Counted from the first letter of the stretch, positions 1 through 9,235 are shown. The stretch is DNA of 64,000 nucleotides from Micromonospora sp. WMMD1155 (GCF_029581275.1 NZ_CP120742.1:4340501-4404500); one strand, 5' to 3'. Program-made: numbers and translations. The notes: generated by a model from the letters alone, not told the origin.

Positions 1-2104
1 CGCCGGTCCGGTGACCTACAGCGACCGGGGGCCGAGCACCGATCCGGCGCGGACCGCCGACGCCGAGTCGACCGCCGACAGCGACCCGTCCGGGCCCGCG
101 CCGGCCTCGACGAGCGGCGGCGGGTTCGACGCGTACGCGGACGCGGCCCGGGACGTGCTGCGCGGGATGGTCGCTTCCAGCGAGGAGCCGATCGCCGGTG
201 GTCGGCACAAGGTGTTCGGTCGGGCCGACCTGGCCGTGGTGCCGACCACCTCCACGATCGCCTCGCACCTGCCCCGGGCGGTCGGGATGGGGCTGGCCGT
301 GGAGCGGCTGCGCCGACTGGACAGCGCCGGTCGGCGTACCGGAGGCGGGGTTCGGGTCGGCAGCGGCGCGGGCGTCGCGCACGTCCCGTGGCCGCCGGAC
401 GCGATAGTGGTGTGCTCGTTCGGGGACGCCTCGGTCAACCATGCCAGCGCCACCGCGGCGTTCAACACCGCCGGGTGGTACGACCACGCCGGTCTGCGCA
501 TCCCGGTGCTCTTCGTCTGCGAGGACAACGGGCTGGGCATCAGCGTCCGGTCACCGGAGGGCTGGGTCGAGGCGACCCTGCGCGCCAAGCCGGGCATCCG
601 CTACTTCAGCGCGGACGGGGCCGACCCCGTGCGGACGTACGAGGTGGCGGCGGAGGCCGCGGCCTGGGTACGCCGCAACCGTCGTCCGGCGGTGCTGCAC
701 CTGCGCACCGTCCGCCTGATGGGGCACGCCGGGGCGGACGCGGAGTCGGCGTACCGCAGCCCGGCCGAGCTGGCCGAGGACCTGGACCGCGACCCGGTGG
801 TCGCGACCGCGCGGCTGCTCGTCGACGCCGGGGTGGCGACCGGCGAGGAACTGCTGGCGCGGTACGACGAGACCGGCTGGCAGGTACGCCGGTTGGCCGA
901 GGAGGTGCTGGGCGAGCCGAAGCTGGCGTCGGCGGCCGACGTGGTGTCGGCGCTGGCGCCCCGCCGTCCGGTGCGGGTGGCGCGGGCGGTGGCCGACGCC
1001 GCGGCGCGGGCCGGCGGTCCGGGCGCGGCAGCCCGCGCGGAGGCGTTCGGTGGCAAGCCGCCGGAGCTGACCGGTCCGCTGACCCTGGCGCAGAGCATCA
1101 ACGCCGCGCTCGCCGACGGGATGCTCGATCATCCGCAGATGGCGGTGTTCGGCGAGGACGTGGCCGCCAAGGGCGGCGTGTACGGGGTGACGAAGGGGCT
1201 GCGGGACCGTTTCGGCCCGGCCCGGGTCTTCGACACCCTGCTGGACGAGACGTCGGTGTTGGGGCTGGGGCTGGGTGCGGGGCTGGCCGGGATGCTGCCG
1301 GTGCCGGAGATCCAGTATCTGGCGTACCTGCACAACGCCGAGGACCAGCTCCGTGGCGAGGCGGCCACGATGCGGTTCTTCTCGCAGGGGGCGTTCCGCA
1401 ACCCGATGGTCGTGCGGGTGGCCGGGCTGGCGTACCAGGAGGGGTTCGGCGGGCACTTCCACAACGACAACTCGGTGGCCGTACTCCGGGATGTGCCCGG
1501 TCTGGTGGTCGCGGTGCCGGCGCGCCCGGACGACGCCGCGCCCATGCTGCGGACCTGCCTGGCCAGCGCGGCGGTGGACGGCAGTGTGTGCGTGTTCCTG
1601 GAGCCGATCGCGCTCTACCACACCCGTGACCTGTACGCCGACGGTGACGGGGAGTGGCTGGCCGGCTACCCGGAGCCGGGGGCGTGGGTCGCCGGGCACG
1701 TGCCGATCGGTCGGGCCCGGGTCTACCGGGTCGGCTCGGCGGACGACCTGACCATCATCACCTTCGGCAACGGCGTGCGGATGTCGCTGCGCGCCGCGGC
1801 CGTCCTCGCCGAGGAGGGGGTCGGCACCCGGGTCGTGGACCTGCGCTGGCTGGCCCCGCTGCCGGTGGCCGACATCATCCGCGAGTCCTCGGCGACGGGC
1901 CGGGTGCTGGTCGTGGACGAGACCCGCCGTTCCGGCGGGGTCGGCGAAGGTGTGATCGCCGCTCTGGTCGACGCCGGATATGTCGGTGCCGCGCGGCGAG
2001 TCGCGGGAGTTGACTCGTTTGTACCATTAGGTCCGGCAGCACGTCATGTTCTGGTCTCCATGGACGCCATTACCGACGGTGCCCGTACGCTGCTGGCACG
2101 GTAA
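1..2104 (+). CDS. 2-oxoacid dehydrogenase E1, fused alpha/beta subunits (5' end outside window)
   Basis: Thiamine-diphosphate-dependent decarboxylase (E1) of a 2-oxoacid dehydrogenase complex, with the alpha and beta halves on one chain. Counting from the first GTG in the window (11), the alpha half shows ASHLPRAVGMG near residue 85 and the diphosphate loop FGDASVN near 137, a variant of the usual GDG-N motif. Residues about 350-697 form the transketolase-like beta half, with GEDVAAKGGVYGVTKG, the DETSVLG stretch and the C-terminal domain. The frame stays open to the left edge and the usual alpha N-terminus is missing, so the real start lies upstream. Substrate is inferred: a branched-chain 2-oxoacid is likelier than pyruvate because actinobacterial pyruvate E1 (AceE) has a different layout. 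Confidence 0.85.
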   Translation, partial: AGPVTYSDRGPSTDPARTADAESTADSDPSGPAPASTSGGGFDAYADAARDVLRGMVASSEEPIAGGRHKVFGRADLAVVPTTSTIASHLPRAVGMGLAVERLRRLDSAGRRTGGGVRVGSGAGVAHVPWPPDAIVVCSFGDASVNHASATAAFNTAGWYDHAGLRIPVLFVCEDNGLGISVRSPEGWVEATLRAKPGIRYFSADGADPVRTYEVAAEAAAWVRRNRRPAVLHLRTVRLMGHAGADAESAYRSPAELAEDLDRDPVVATARLLVDAGVATGEELLARYDETGWQVRRLAEEVLGEPKLASAADVVSALAPRRPVRVARAVADAAARAGGPGAAARAEAFGGKPPELTGPLTLAQSINAALADGMLDHPQMAVFGEDVAAKGGVYGVTKGLRDRFGPARVFDTLLDETSVLGLGLGAGLAGMLPVPEIQYLAYLHNAEDQLRGEAATMRFFSQGAFRNPMVVRVAGLAYQEGFGGHFHNDNSVAVLRDVPGLVVAVPARPDDAAPMLRTCLASAAVDGSVCVFLEPIALYHTRDLYADGDGEWLAGYPEPGAWVAGHVPIGRARVYRVGSADDLTIITFGNGVRMSLRAAAVLAEEGVGTRVVDLRWLAPLPVADIIRESSATGRVLVVDETRRSGGVGEGVIAALVDAGYVGAARRVAGVDSFVPLGPAARHVLVSMDAITDGARTLLAR

Positions 2105-2215
2105 ATTCCGTTCCACCCGGTGCGCCACTTGCGCAGGGACCGACAACTGTGTGGACTTGCCTGACGGCGTCGCACCGACGCCGCGAGCAGGGACGAGATG
2201 AGGAGGCACGCGACA

Positions 2216-2653
2216 GTGAGCGCGACCGCTGGTCAGGCCGCCGACGGGGTACGCAGCCTGGCGGACCGGTTCGGGATCGAACCGGGGATGGTCGTCATGG
2301 AGATGGGGTACGACGACGACGTCGACCAGGATCTCCGAGACGCCCTGACCGACCGCTGTGGAGATCTGGTCGACGAGGACACCGACGAGGTGGTCGACGC
2401 GGTGCTGGTCTGGTACCGCGACGGCGACGGTGATCTCTTCGAGCTTCTCGTCGATGCCCTCGGCCCGCTGGCCGACAACGGGGTCGTGTGGCTCCTCACC
2501 CCGAAGGCGGGGCGTGACGGGCACGTCGAGCCGAGCGAGGTCGCGGAGTCCGCGCCCACCGCCGGCCTTCAGCAGACCTCGACCGTCAACGCCGGCCGGG
2601 ACTGGAGCGGAGCACGTCTGGTGCTGCGGCGAGGGGCTAAGGCCAAGAAGTAG
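2216..2653 (+). CDS. DUF3052 family protein
   Basis: Small acidic cytosolic protein of 145 residues matching the actinobacterial DUF3052 family, whose function is unknown. It has a conserved acidic core (DDDVDQDLRDAL, then DEDTDEVVDAVLVWYRDGDGDL) and a basic tail ending AKAKK. An upstream ATG at 2198 is in frame, but the strong site AGGAGG at 2201-2206 lies nine bases before the GTG at 2216, so GTG is taken as the start. In M. tuberculosis the same family (Rv2239c) sits between a dehydrogenase E1 gene and ahpE, as here, which supports the call. Confidence 0.85.
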   Translation: MSATAGQAADGVRSLADRFGIEPGMVVMEMGYDDDVDQDLRDALTDRCGDLVDEDTDEVVDAVLVWYRDGDGDLFELLVDALGPLADNGVVWLLTPKAGRDGHVEPSEVAESAPTAGLQQTSTVNAGRDWSGARLVLRRGAKAKK

Positions 2654-2741
2654 CCTCCGCCGCTTCGCGCACCCGGTGGCCCGCACCGCCGCCGGGTGGC
2701 GCGCCGGTGCCGTCTCCCTGACCGAGCCGAGGAGGGTTCGC

Positions 2742-3206
2742 ATGCCCATCGAGGTCGGCGCCGAGGCGCCGGACTTCGTGCTCAAGGACCAGAACAACCA
2801 GGAAGTCCGGCTCTCGGCCTTCCGGGGTCGGCGTGCCGTCCTGCTGGTCTTCTACCCGCTCGCGTTCACCGGCACCTGCCAGGGCGAGCTGCACGAGGTG
2901 CGGGACAACCTCGACGTGTACGAGAACGACGACGTCCAGGTGTTGACGGTCAGCGTCGACTCGGTCTACAGCCACAAGGTCTGGGCCGACCGCGAGGGCT
3001 ACCGGTTCCCCATGCTGGCCGACTTCTGGCCGCACGGCGGTGTCGCCCGGGCGTACGGGGTCTTCGACGACAGCGCCGGCGTCGCCAATCGGGGCACCTT
3101 CGTCATCGACAAGACCGGCGTGGTCCGCTTCGCCGAAATGAGCAGCCCGGGCACGGCCCGCGACCAGCAGGGCTGGCGCAAGGCCATCGCCGAAGTGACC
3201 GTCTGA
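2742..3206 (+). CDS. ahpE: Peroxiredoxin AhpE
   Basis: One-Cys peroxiredoxin of 154 residues that reduces hydroperoxides in the cytosol. In mycobacteria AhpE is recycled by mycothiol/mycoredoxin; the same partner is inferred here. The peroxidatic cysteine is Cys46 in PLAFTGTCQGEL, at the position of Cys45 in the mycobacterial enzyme. The catalytic Thr/Pro are in YPLAFTGTC and the conserved Arg follows later in the fold. The ATG at 2742 follows a GAGGAGGG site, and a longer open frame upstream is not conserved. It lies 88 bp after the DUF3052 gene in a pairing conserved across actinobacteria. Confidence 0.9.
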   Translation: MPIEVGAEAPDFVLKDQNNQEVRLSAFRGRRAVLLVFYPLAFTGTCQGELHEVRDNLDVYENDDVQVLTVSVDSVYSHKVWADREGYRFPMLADFWPHGGVARAYGVFDDSAGVANRGTFVIDKTGVVRFAEMSSPGTARDQQGWRKAIAEVTV

Positions 3207-3283
3207 TCGGGGTACGCCGTGCACCCGGGTCGGTGGCGGGCAGGGTAAGCTTGCCAGCCACCGGCCCGCCGTACGGGCGATCC

Positions 3284-3355
3284 GGGCGCGTAGCTCAGTG
3301 GGAGAGCACTCGCCTTACAAGCGAGGGGTCGCAGGTTCGAAACCTGCCGCGCCCA
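3284..3355 (+). tRNA. tRNA-Val (anticodon TAC)
   Basis: A complete cloverleaf can be drawn. The acceptor stem is GGGCGCG (3284-3290) with CGCGCCC (3348-3354) and discriminator A at 3355. There is a D-arm GCTC...GAGA, an anticodon stem CTCGC/GCGAG around the loop CTTACAA with anticodon TAC at 3316-3318, and a T-arm around TTCGAAA. Anticodon TAC reads GUA-type valine codons. CCA is not encoded: the genome continues CCC. The gene stands alone with no integrase or attachment repeat beside it. Confidence 0.95.
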
Positions 3356-3481
3356 CCCTTCACCACCGTCAGTCCTCGACCGCCGTGACGAGCGTGCGGT
3401 CCAGCCGAACCACCCGGGGAACGCTATTCGTGTCCGCGCGGGGATGGACCTCCCTCGGGCGGCTCGTTAGCCTCGATCACC

Positions 3482-4054
3482 ATGACCAACGCAGACGAGC
3501 ACGGTCACCCCGAACCGCCGATCGCGGGTGACGAGACCGCCACTCTGCTGGGCTCCCTGGAGCGCCAGCGCGCGACCTTCGCGTGGAAGACCGGTGGGCT
3601 CGACGCCGACGGGCTGCGGGCGACGCTCGGCCCGTCGTCGATCACCCTGGGCGGGCTGCTCAAGCACCTCGCCCTCGTCGAGAGCCTCTACTTCTCGCTG
3701 AAGCTGGCCGGGCGCTCGCCCGGCGCACCCTGGGACACCGTCGACTGGGAGGCGAACCCGGGCTGGGACTGGCGGTCAGCCGCCGAGGACACCCCGGAGC
3801 AGCTCTACACGCTCTGGCGGGATTCGGTGGCCCGCTCCCGCACCATCGTGACCGAGCTACTGACCGACGCCGGACCGGAGCAGTTGGCCCGGGGCGAGTG
3901 GCCCGACGGCCGGGTGCCGAGCCTGCGGCGGATTCTCGTCGACCTGATCGAGGAGTACGCCCGGCACGTCGGTCACGCCGACCTGATCCGCGAGTCGGTG
4001 GACGGGCTCACCGGGGAGGACCCGCCCGGGCCGGCCGTCCCGCTCACGCCATGA
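3482..4054 (+). CDS. DinB/DUF664 family protein
   Basis: Predicted cytosolic four-helix-bundle protein of 190 residues from the DinB/DUF664 group, related to mycothiol- and bacillithiol-dependent transferases. Visible signatures are ITLGGLLKHLALVE near residue 58 and the C-terminal EEYARHVGHADLIRE, which place the three metal-ligand histidines typical of the fold. The reaction is not known. The ATG at 3482 is the only sensible start. A second member of the family lies at 9318-9836 with the same two motifs. Confidence 0.8.
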   Translation: MTNADEHGHPEPPIAGDETATLLGSLERQRATFAWKTGGLDADGLRATLGPSSITLGGLLKHLALVESLYFSLKLAGRSPGAPWDTVDWEANPGWDWRSAAEDTPEQLYTLWRDSVARSRTIVTELLTDAGPEQLARGEWPDGRVPSLRRILVDLIEEYARHVGHADLIRESVDGLTGEDPPGPAVPLTP

Positions 4055-4061
4055 TGGGCGG

Positions 4062-4610
4062 GTGCAGGACACCGTCGCCGTCGCGCTGATCACCTCTCTG
4101 TCCACGTTGGCCGCCGCCGGCCTGACCGGGTTGGTCGGCGCGCTCAGCACCCGCCGGCAACTCGCCCATCAACTCACCGTCGCCCGCCAGGAGAGCGTCG
4201 AGCGCCGGGCGACGCGCCGGGACGAGCTGCGGCGGGACGCGTATGTCGGGTTCCTGAGCGCCTGCGACCAGGCGTACCGGCAGTTGGACCGGCGGTGGCT
4301 CGACGTCGGCGGGAGTGAGCCGGTGCCCGGCTACGACGAGGCGTACGCGGCGATGCGCGCCGTGGACGAGGCGTACAACCTGGTGTTGCTGGAGGGCCCG
4401 GCGGCTGTGGACTCGGTGGCCCGGTCCGTGCTGACCAGCCTCACCCTGGAGTACGCCGACCAGCGCCGCTTCCGCGACGAGCCGGGCGACGCCGCGACGC
4501 CGCTGCGCGAGCGGCACCGGGAGCGTTGGATCACCGCGATCGAGACACGAACGAAGCATCGGATCGCGTTCGTCGACGCGGTACGCCCGGTGTTGAACGC
4601 CGACGCCTGA
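4062..4610 (+). CDS. Hypothetical protein with one N-terminal membrane segment
   Basis: Protein of 182 residues that I do not recognise. Residues about 5-28 form one hydrophobic helix (VALITSLSTLAAAGLTGLVG), followed by a charged, probably helical cytosolic part rich in Arg and Glu, so it is likely membrane-anchored. The GTG start at 4062 lies seven bases after the stop of the DinB gene, suggesting co-transcription. No catalytic motif is visible. Confidence 0.65.
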   Translation: MQDTVAVALITSLSTLAAAGLTGLVGALSTRRQLAHQLTVARQESVERRATRRDELRRDAYVGFLSACDQAYRQLDRRWLDVGGSEPVPGYDEAYAAMRAVDEAYNLVLLEGPAAVDSVARSVLTSLTLEYADQRRFRDEPGDAATPLRERHRERWITAIETRTKHRIAFVDAVRPVLNADA

Positions 4611-4747
4611 CGTTCAAGATCCGGGCAACTTCACCGATAGTGCTGCCTCGGCCGTCGGCGAGACCGCAGGATCACCGACGTTGTGCGGATCATGGAGGTG
4701 GGAGAGGGTGGTTCGTGCGGCGGGCGAGCAACAGGGGGAGCGTGAGC

Positions 4748-5377
4748 GTGGAACTGGCGGGCATCGGCGCGGTGCTGTTCGACATGGACGGCACCCTGGT
4801 CGACTCGGACGCGGCCGTCGAGCGGGCCTGGAAACGGTGGGCGGCCGAGTACGCGGTCGACCCGGCAGCGGCGCTGGCCATCGCGCACGGCAGCCCCGCC
4901 GACCGGACCATCCGCCGGCTGTTGCCCGACGTCGACGACCACGCGGTCGCCACCGCGGCGGCACGGCAGCTCGCGTTGCAGTACGACGACCTGTCCGACG
5001 TGGTCGCCACCCCCGGAACGCGCGAACTCCTGGACACCCTGGCCCGGTCAAGGCTGCCCTGGGCCGTGGTGACCAGCGCCGACGCCCGGCTGGCTCAAGC
5101 GCGGCTCGGCGCGGCCGGGATCGTCGCTCCGGTGCTGGTCACGGTCGAGGACGTGCGGGTCGGCAAACCGGACCCGGAGGGCTACCTGCGGGCCGCCGCC
5201 CTGCTCGGCGTACCCGTTGCGCGGTGCCTGGTCGTGGAGGACGCCGAGGTCGGCTTGCGAGCCGGGCGGGCGGCCGGCGCACTGACCGCCGCGTTGAAGG
5301 GACTCGACGGCGATCTGCGTCTGCACGACCTGGCGCAGCTGGCGCGTCACCTGGAGTCGACGCCGACCGCACCCTGA
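4748..5377 (+). CDS. HAD-superfamily phosphatase
   Basis: Cytosolic phosphatase of about 209 residues in HAD subfamily IA, close in plan to small sugar-phosphate and phosphoglycolate phosphatases. All four HAD motifs are present: the nucleophile loop FDMDGTLVDSD near the N-terminus, the Ser of VVTSADA, the Lys of VGKPDPEGY and the acidic VVEDAEVGLRAG. The site AGGGGGAG at 4733-4740 fits the GTG at 4748 better than the in-frame GTG at 4742, which is too close. The substrate cannot be told from sequence. It converges on the next gene with a 12-bp gap. Confidence 0.85.
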   Translation: MELAGIGAVLFDMDGTLVDSDAAVERAWKRWAAEYAVDPAAALAIAHGSPADRTIRRLLPDVDDHAVATAAARQLALQYDDLSDVVATPGTRELLDTLARSRLPWAVVTSADARLAQARLGAAGIVAPVLVTVEDVRVGKPDPEGYLRAAALLGVPVARCLVVEDAEVGLRAGRAAGALTAALKGLDGDLRLHDLAQLARHLESTPTAP

Positions 5378-5389
5378 CGGGCAGCTGCC

Positions 5390-5992
5390 TCATCGTGTCC
5401 GACGGCGGGTCAGATGGACGGCGGTCAGGGCGATCACCAGCAGACTGACGGCGAAGAGCACGGCGTTGAGGGCGACAGTGGGATAGCCCAGTCGGGGCAC
5501 GTCGAGGAACGGGTAGAGGTAGCGGTCCTCGGCCCCGCCGAGGGCGCCCCGGACCAGGATGACGGTCAGCCACACCAGCGGATAGCCGAGCAGGCCGACC
5601 GCGTACGCCGGGCGCAGCGCGACCCGGGGTCGACGGCTCAGCCAGTGGGCGGCGGCCAGTGGCGGCGCCACGACGTGCAGCAGCAGGTTGGCGGCGTCGG
5701 AGATCGTCCCCCGGGCGTCGGCGTTCGCCACCATGGCGTAGCGGCTCCACGGGTTGGCCAGCACCAGGACGAAGACGACTGCGGTGCCGACGAGGTAGAC
5801 GGTGAGCGCGGTCCGCAACCGGTCACCGCCACCGGCCAGCAACACCACCAGGTAGGCCAGGTCGACCTGCACGGTGAAGTAGAAGAGCAGCTCGACGGGA
5901 TCGTCGCGGGCGGCGACCAGCGCGAGGACCAGCCCGACGGCCACCACCGCGGCCGTGCCCAACCGCAGGGCCCGGGTGACGTCCCCCGTCAC
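5390..5992 (-). CDS. Pr6Pr-type integral membrane protein
   Basis: Integral membrane protein of 200 residues with about six hydrophobic segments, for example GTAAVVAVGLVLALVAA near the N-terminus and AVLFAVSLLVIALTAV near the C-terminus, ending in a basic tail (TRRRTR). It resembles the Pr6Pr family of small actinobacterial membrane proteins, whose function is unknown. Its GTG start overlaps the stop of the upstream glycosyltransferase by four bases, so the two are translationally coupled. Confidence 0.7.
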   Translation of the reverse strand: MTGDVTRALRLGTAAVVAVGLVLALVAARDDPVELLFYFTVQVDLAYLVVLLAGGGDRLRTALTVYLVGTAVVFVLVLANPWSRYAMVANADARGTISDAANLLLHVVAPPLAAAHWLSRRPRVALRPAYAVGLLGYPLVWLTVILVRGALGGAEDRYLYPFLDVPRLGYPTVALNAVLFAVSLLVIALTAVHLTRRRTR

Positions 5993-7182
5993 GGGGTCGC
6001 CTCCACCGGGGGCAGCGCCTCGTACAGCCTGACCAGCTCGGCCAGGTAGCGCTCCCCGGACCAGGCCGCCACCGCCGCCCGGCCGTCCCGGATCACCTGC
6101 GCGCGCAGGTCGCTGTCGGTCAGCAGCCGGGTCAACAACGCGCCGTACGCCGCAGCGGTGGGTTCGGCGACCGGCCGGGCGGCGCCGGTGCCCGGCCGCT
6201 GCACCAGCGCGGTGTCCACCATGGCCACCGGCAGTCCGTACGCTTCGGCCTCGGACAGCACCAGGCCCTGGGTGTCGGTGGTGGAGGTGAACGCGAGCAC
6301 GTCCGCGGCCCGGTAGTGGGCGCCGACCCGGTCGTGCGGTACCGGGCGCAGCAGGCGCACCGCGCCGGCCACCCCGTATCGGTGGGCCACCCGGCGGATC
6401 GCGAGCCGGTTCCGTCGGGCACCCAGCAGCACCAGGTGAGCGGCCGGCAACGTCCGGCGGACCTGGGCGAACGCGGCGAGCAGCAGCTCCGGGTTCTTCT
6501 CCGGCGTGGCCCGGCCCACCGCGAGCAGCACCGGCGCGTCCGCCGGGATGCCCAGCCGGGCCCGTAGCCGCCGCCGGTCATCGGCATCGGCGCGCGGCGC
6601 GGCGGCCGGGGTCGGCAGGACCACGATCGGGGTACGCCCCGCCATCGCCGCCATCATCGTCGCGGTCTTCACCGAGGGGGCGATCAGGACGCTGGTGTGC
6701 GCCAGCAGGCACCGCCCCAGCTCCGCCAGTCGGGTCTGCCGGTCCGGTCCGGGACGGCAGAGGGCCCACAGGTCCCGCGCGCCCCACCGCAGGCCCAGCC
6801 GCAGGCCCGCGTACGCGGCCCCGATCGGGATCTCCGGGTAGTGCGCCGCGTACGCGACCAGGTCGGTGTGCCAGGTCAGCACGGTCGGTACGCCCCGAGC
6901 GGCGGCCCACCGCAGGCCGGCGACGCCGAGCGGGCCGGTGGTGTGCACGTGCACCACGTCCGCCGGTGCGTCCGGCGACCGGGGCACCGCCAGCCGGTAG
7001 GGGCGGGTCGGCACCGCCAGCGAGGGCACCTCACCCGGTCGGCGGCGACGTCGCAGGGGGCCCGGGCAGTGCAGCACGACCCGGTGCCCGGCGGCGCGCA
7101 GCAGCGCCACGGCGGTGCCGACCGAGGTCGCCACCCCCTCCGGGTTGTCGAGGTGGCTGTCGCTGACGTGGGCGATGCGCAC
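5989..7182 (-). CDS. Glycosyltransferase family 4 (GT-B fold)
   Basis: Retaining GT-B glycosyltransferase of about 397 residues that would transfer a sugar from a nucleotide donor to a lipid or glycan at the inner face of the membrane. The N-terminal domain starts MRIAHVSDSHLDNPEG and carries DVVHVHTTGPLGVAGL. The donor domain has VGRATPEKNPELLLAAF and SEAEAYGLPVAMVD, the E-x7-E signature. The GTG at 7182 is chosen because homology begins there; the frame is open further upstream but runs antisense to the next gene. It is coupled to the Pr6Pr gene and near a pyruvyl transferase, suggesting surface glycan work. Donor and acceptor are unknown. Confidence 0.85.
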   Translation of the reverse strand: MRIAHVSDSHLDNPEGVATSVGTAVALLRAAGHRVVLHCPGPLRRRRRPGEVPSLAVPTRPYRLAVPRSPDAPADVVHVHTTGPLGVAGLRWAAARGVPTVLTWHTDLVAYAAHYPEIPIGAAYAGLRLGLRWGARDLWALCRPGPDRQTRLAELGRCLLAHTSVLIAPSVKTATMMAAMAGRTPIVVLPTPAAAPRADADDRRRLRARLGIPADAPVLLAVGRATPEKNPELLLAAFAQVRRTLPAAHLVLLGARRNRLAIRRVAHRYGVAGAVRLLRPVPHDRVGAHYRAADVLAFTSTTDTQGLVLSEAEAYGLPVAMVDTALVQRPGTGAARPVAEPTAAAYGALLTRLLTDSDLRAQVIRDGRAAVAAWSGERYLAELVRLYEALPPVEATP

Positions 7183-7303
7183 GTCGCCATCATGGTGGGC
7201 CCGCGCACCCCCTCCGTCGCGTCCGCGACCGCGCGGGGCCGGGTGGCGCCGTCCGGGTCGGTTCTGCTGCACTGTCCGCTGGCGACGACGAGGGGGAGCC
7301 GCG

Positions 7304-7783
7304 GTGGAGTTGACGTTGACGCCGATGACGGCACCGGAGCTGGCCCGGTTGCGGGGGCCGTTGGAGCAGGGGTACGCCGAGGACCTGGTGGCACATCGAG
7401 GGTTGAGCCCGGAGGCGGCCCGCGAGCGGTCGGTCGAGCAGATCCGGGAGTCGCTGCCGGCGGGCGCGGCGACCGACTGGGCACTGCTGCGGGTGGGCCG
7501 TGTCGACGACACCGAGGTCGGCTGGATCTGGGTGACCCTGCCGGCGGCGACCGGTTCGCGCCAGGCCTGGATCCACAACATCGAGGTGCATCCGGAGCAC
7601 CAGGGGCGCGGTCACGCACGGCGGATGATCCAGCTCATCGAGGCCGAACTCGCCCAGCTCGGCGTACCCGAGTTGGGGTTGAACGTCTTCGGGACGAACA
7701 CCGTGGCGATCGGTCTCTACCGCAGTCTGGGGTTCGAGGTGACGTCCCAGCAGATGGCGAAGCGGATCGACCCGGTGGGCTGA
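7304..7783 (+). CDS. GNAT family N-acetyltransferase
   Basis: Cytosolic acyl-CoA-dependent N-acetyltransferase of 159 residues. The acetyl-CoA loop is HPEHQGRGHARRM near residue 98, preceded by the beta strand IHNIEV and followed by LNVFGTNTVAIGLYRSLGF, the typical motif B. GTG at 7304 follows AGGGGGAG at 7291-7298. It diverges from the glycosyltransferase gene and precedes the pyruvyl transferase by 92 bp. The acceptor substrate is unknown. Confidence 0.85.
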   Translation: MELTLTPMTAPELARLRGPLEQGYAEDLVAHRGLSPEAARERSVEQIRESLPAGAATDWALLRVGRVDDTEVGWIWVTLPAATGSRQAWIHNIEVHPEHQGRGHARRMIQLIEAELAQLGVPELGLNVFGTNTVAIGLYRSLGFEVTSQQMAKRIDPVG

Positions 7784-7875
7784 GTCGGCGAGCCGTCGGG
7801 ACCGGTCCCTCCGGCAGGACTGTTCACCTGCCCAGCGGGAAACCGGCGCGGACCGCACCTGGGGAGGAGCGACGG

Positions 7876-9018
7876 ATGACGCACGGCGGCGGACTGACCA
7901 TCGGTGTGCTCGGCTCGTACGGCGGGCGAAACCTCGGCGACGAGGCGATCCTGACCGGCCTGCTCACCGACCTGCGCACGCAGGAACCCAACGCCCGGAT
8001 CATCGTCTTCTCCCGTAACCCGGAGCACACCCGGGCCGCCCATCCGGACGTCGAGGCGGTGCCCTGGGAGGGCGTCAGCCGTACCGACTCCGCGCTGGTC
8101 CTCGCCCAGCTCGACCTGCTCATCCTGGGCGGGGGAGGCATCCTCTACGACCGGGAGGCCCGCCGCTACCTGCGGGTGGTCCGGGTCGCCCAGGAGCGGG
8201 GCCTGCCACTGATCACGTACGCGGTGGGGGTCGGGCCGCTGGGCGAGGCGGTGGACACCGGCATGGTCCGGGAGACGCTGTCCAGCGCGGTCCAGGTGAC
8301 AGTGCGGGACCAGGAGTCCCGGATGGTGCTGGAGGAGGCCGGGCTACTCAACCCGATCACCGTCACCGCGGACCCGGCGTTCCTCCTGCAACCGGAGGAG
8401 TTCCCGGCCCACCTGCTGGCCGAGGAGGGGATTCCGGTCGGCCAGCGGCTGGTGGGGATCAGCGTGCGGGAACCGGGACGGGCCGCCGAACGGCTGGACG
8501 TGGACGGTTACCACCGGCTGCTCGCCCAGATCGGCGACTTCCTGGTGCACCGGATCGACGCGTACGTGCTGTTCGTACCCATGGAACGCGACGACATCCG
8601 GCACGCCCACGGGGTGCTGTCGCACATGGTCGCCGCCGACCGGGGTCGGATCCTGCACGGCACCTACTCGCCGCAGCAGATCCTCGGGCTGATGCGCCAC
8701 TTCGACCTCGCCGTGGGCATGCGCCTGCACTTCCTGATCTTCGCGGCGATGGTCGGCACACCGTTCCTGCCCCTGCCGTACGCCGGCAAGGTCTTCGACC
8801 TGGCCCAACGGCTCGGCGTGCCGGCCCTGCGCGGCGTGGAGCGGGAGGTTGAGGGGCCGCTGCTGGCCGAGGTCGACCGGCTGTGGGACGAGCGGGAGCA
8901 ACGCGCCGAGGGCACCGCGCGACGGGTGGCCGAGGTGTGCGATCAGGCAAGGGGCACCTCGGAGGTCACCCGGGGCGTGTTGGAGAGCCTGCGCAGCCAG
9001 ACCCTCACCCGGGTCTGA
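7876..9018 (+). CDS. Polysaccharide pyruvyl transferase family protein (CsaB-like)
   Basis: Enzyme of 380 residues that by family transfers pyruvate from phosphoenolpyruvate to a hexose in a cell-surface polysaccharide, forming a ketal. The N-terminus has GSYGGRNLGDEAILTGLL, the hallmark of the family. A glycine-rich turn LLILGGGGILYD follows at about residue 80, and the C-terminal half has VGMRLHFLIFAA. ATG at 7876 follows GGGGAGGAG. In Bacillus CsaB pyruvylates wall polymers that anchor S-layer proteins. Whether that applies here is inference, but the nearby glycosyltransferase fits surface glycan modification. Confidence 0.85.
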   Translation: MTHGGGLTIGVLGSYGGRNLGDEAILTGLLTDLRTQEPNARIIVFSRNPEHTRAAHPDVEAVPWEGVSRTDSALVLAQLDLLILGGGGILYDREARRYLRVVRVAQERGLPLITYAVGVGPLGEAVDTGMVRETLSSAVQVTVRDQESRMVLEEAGLLNPITVTADPAFLLQPEEFPAHLLAEEGIPVGQRLVGISVREPGRAAERLDVDGYHRLLAQIGDFLVHRIDAYVLFVPMERDDIRHAHGVLSHMVAADRGRILHGTYSPQQILGLMRHFDLAVGMRLHFLIFAAMVGTPFLPLPYAGKVFDLAQRLGVPALRGVEREVEGPLLAEVDRLWDEREQRAEGTARRVAEVCDQARGTSEVTRGVLESLRSQTLTRV

Positions 9019-9028
9019 GTCGACGCGG

Positions 9029-9235
9029 TCAGACCGCCGGGCCGGTCCACCGGTAGCGCCACTCGCGGGCCTCCTCCCGAGCGGTCTCCAACTCGTAGAT
9101 CTGCGCGTCGGCGAGCCCACCCGCGCCGACGTGGTGATGGGTCAGCGGCGGGCGGCCGTTGCTGTCCAGCTCGACGGTGATGGTCTGCCCGTCCGCCGTG
9201 CCGCCGACGAGCAGGATCTGCACGGATGAAGCCAT
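9029..9235 (-). CDS. Small hypothetical protein
   Basis: Protein of 68 residues, not recognised. It begins MASSVQILLVGGTADGQTI, continues with a short His-rich stretch (LTHHHVGAGG) and ends with a charged helix (YELETAREEAREWRYRW). It converges on the pyruvyl transferase with a 10-bp gap. Length, base composition and the clean ATG support a real gene. No membrane segment or metal motif is clear. Confidence 0.6.
   Translation of the reverse strand: MASSVQILLVGGTADGQTITVELDSNGRPPLTHHHVGAGGLADAQIYELETAREEAREWRYRWTGPAV

Noticed and set aside
3284..3355. tRNA-Val as a possible attachment site for an integrated element
   Set aside because: No integrase, excisionase or duplicated tRNA 3' end was seen nearby; flanking genes are ordinary.
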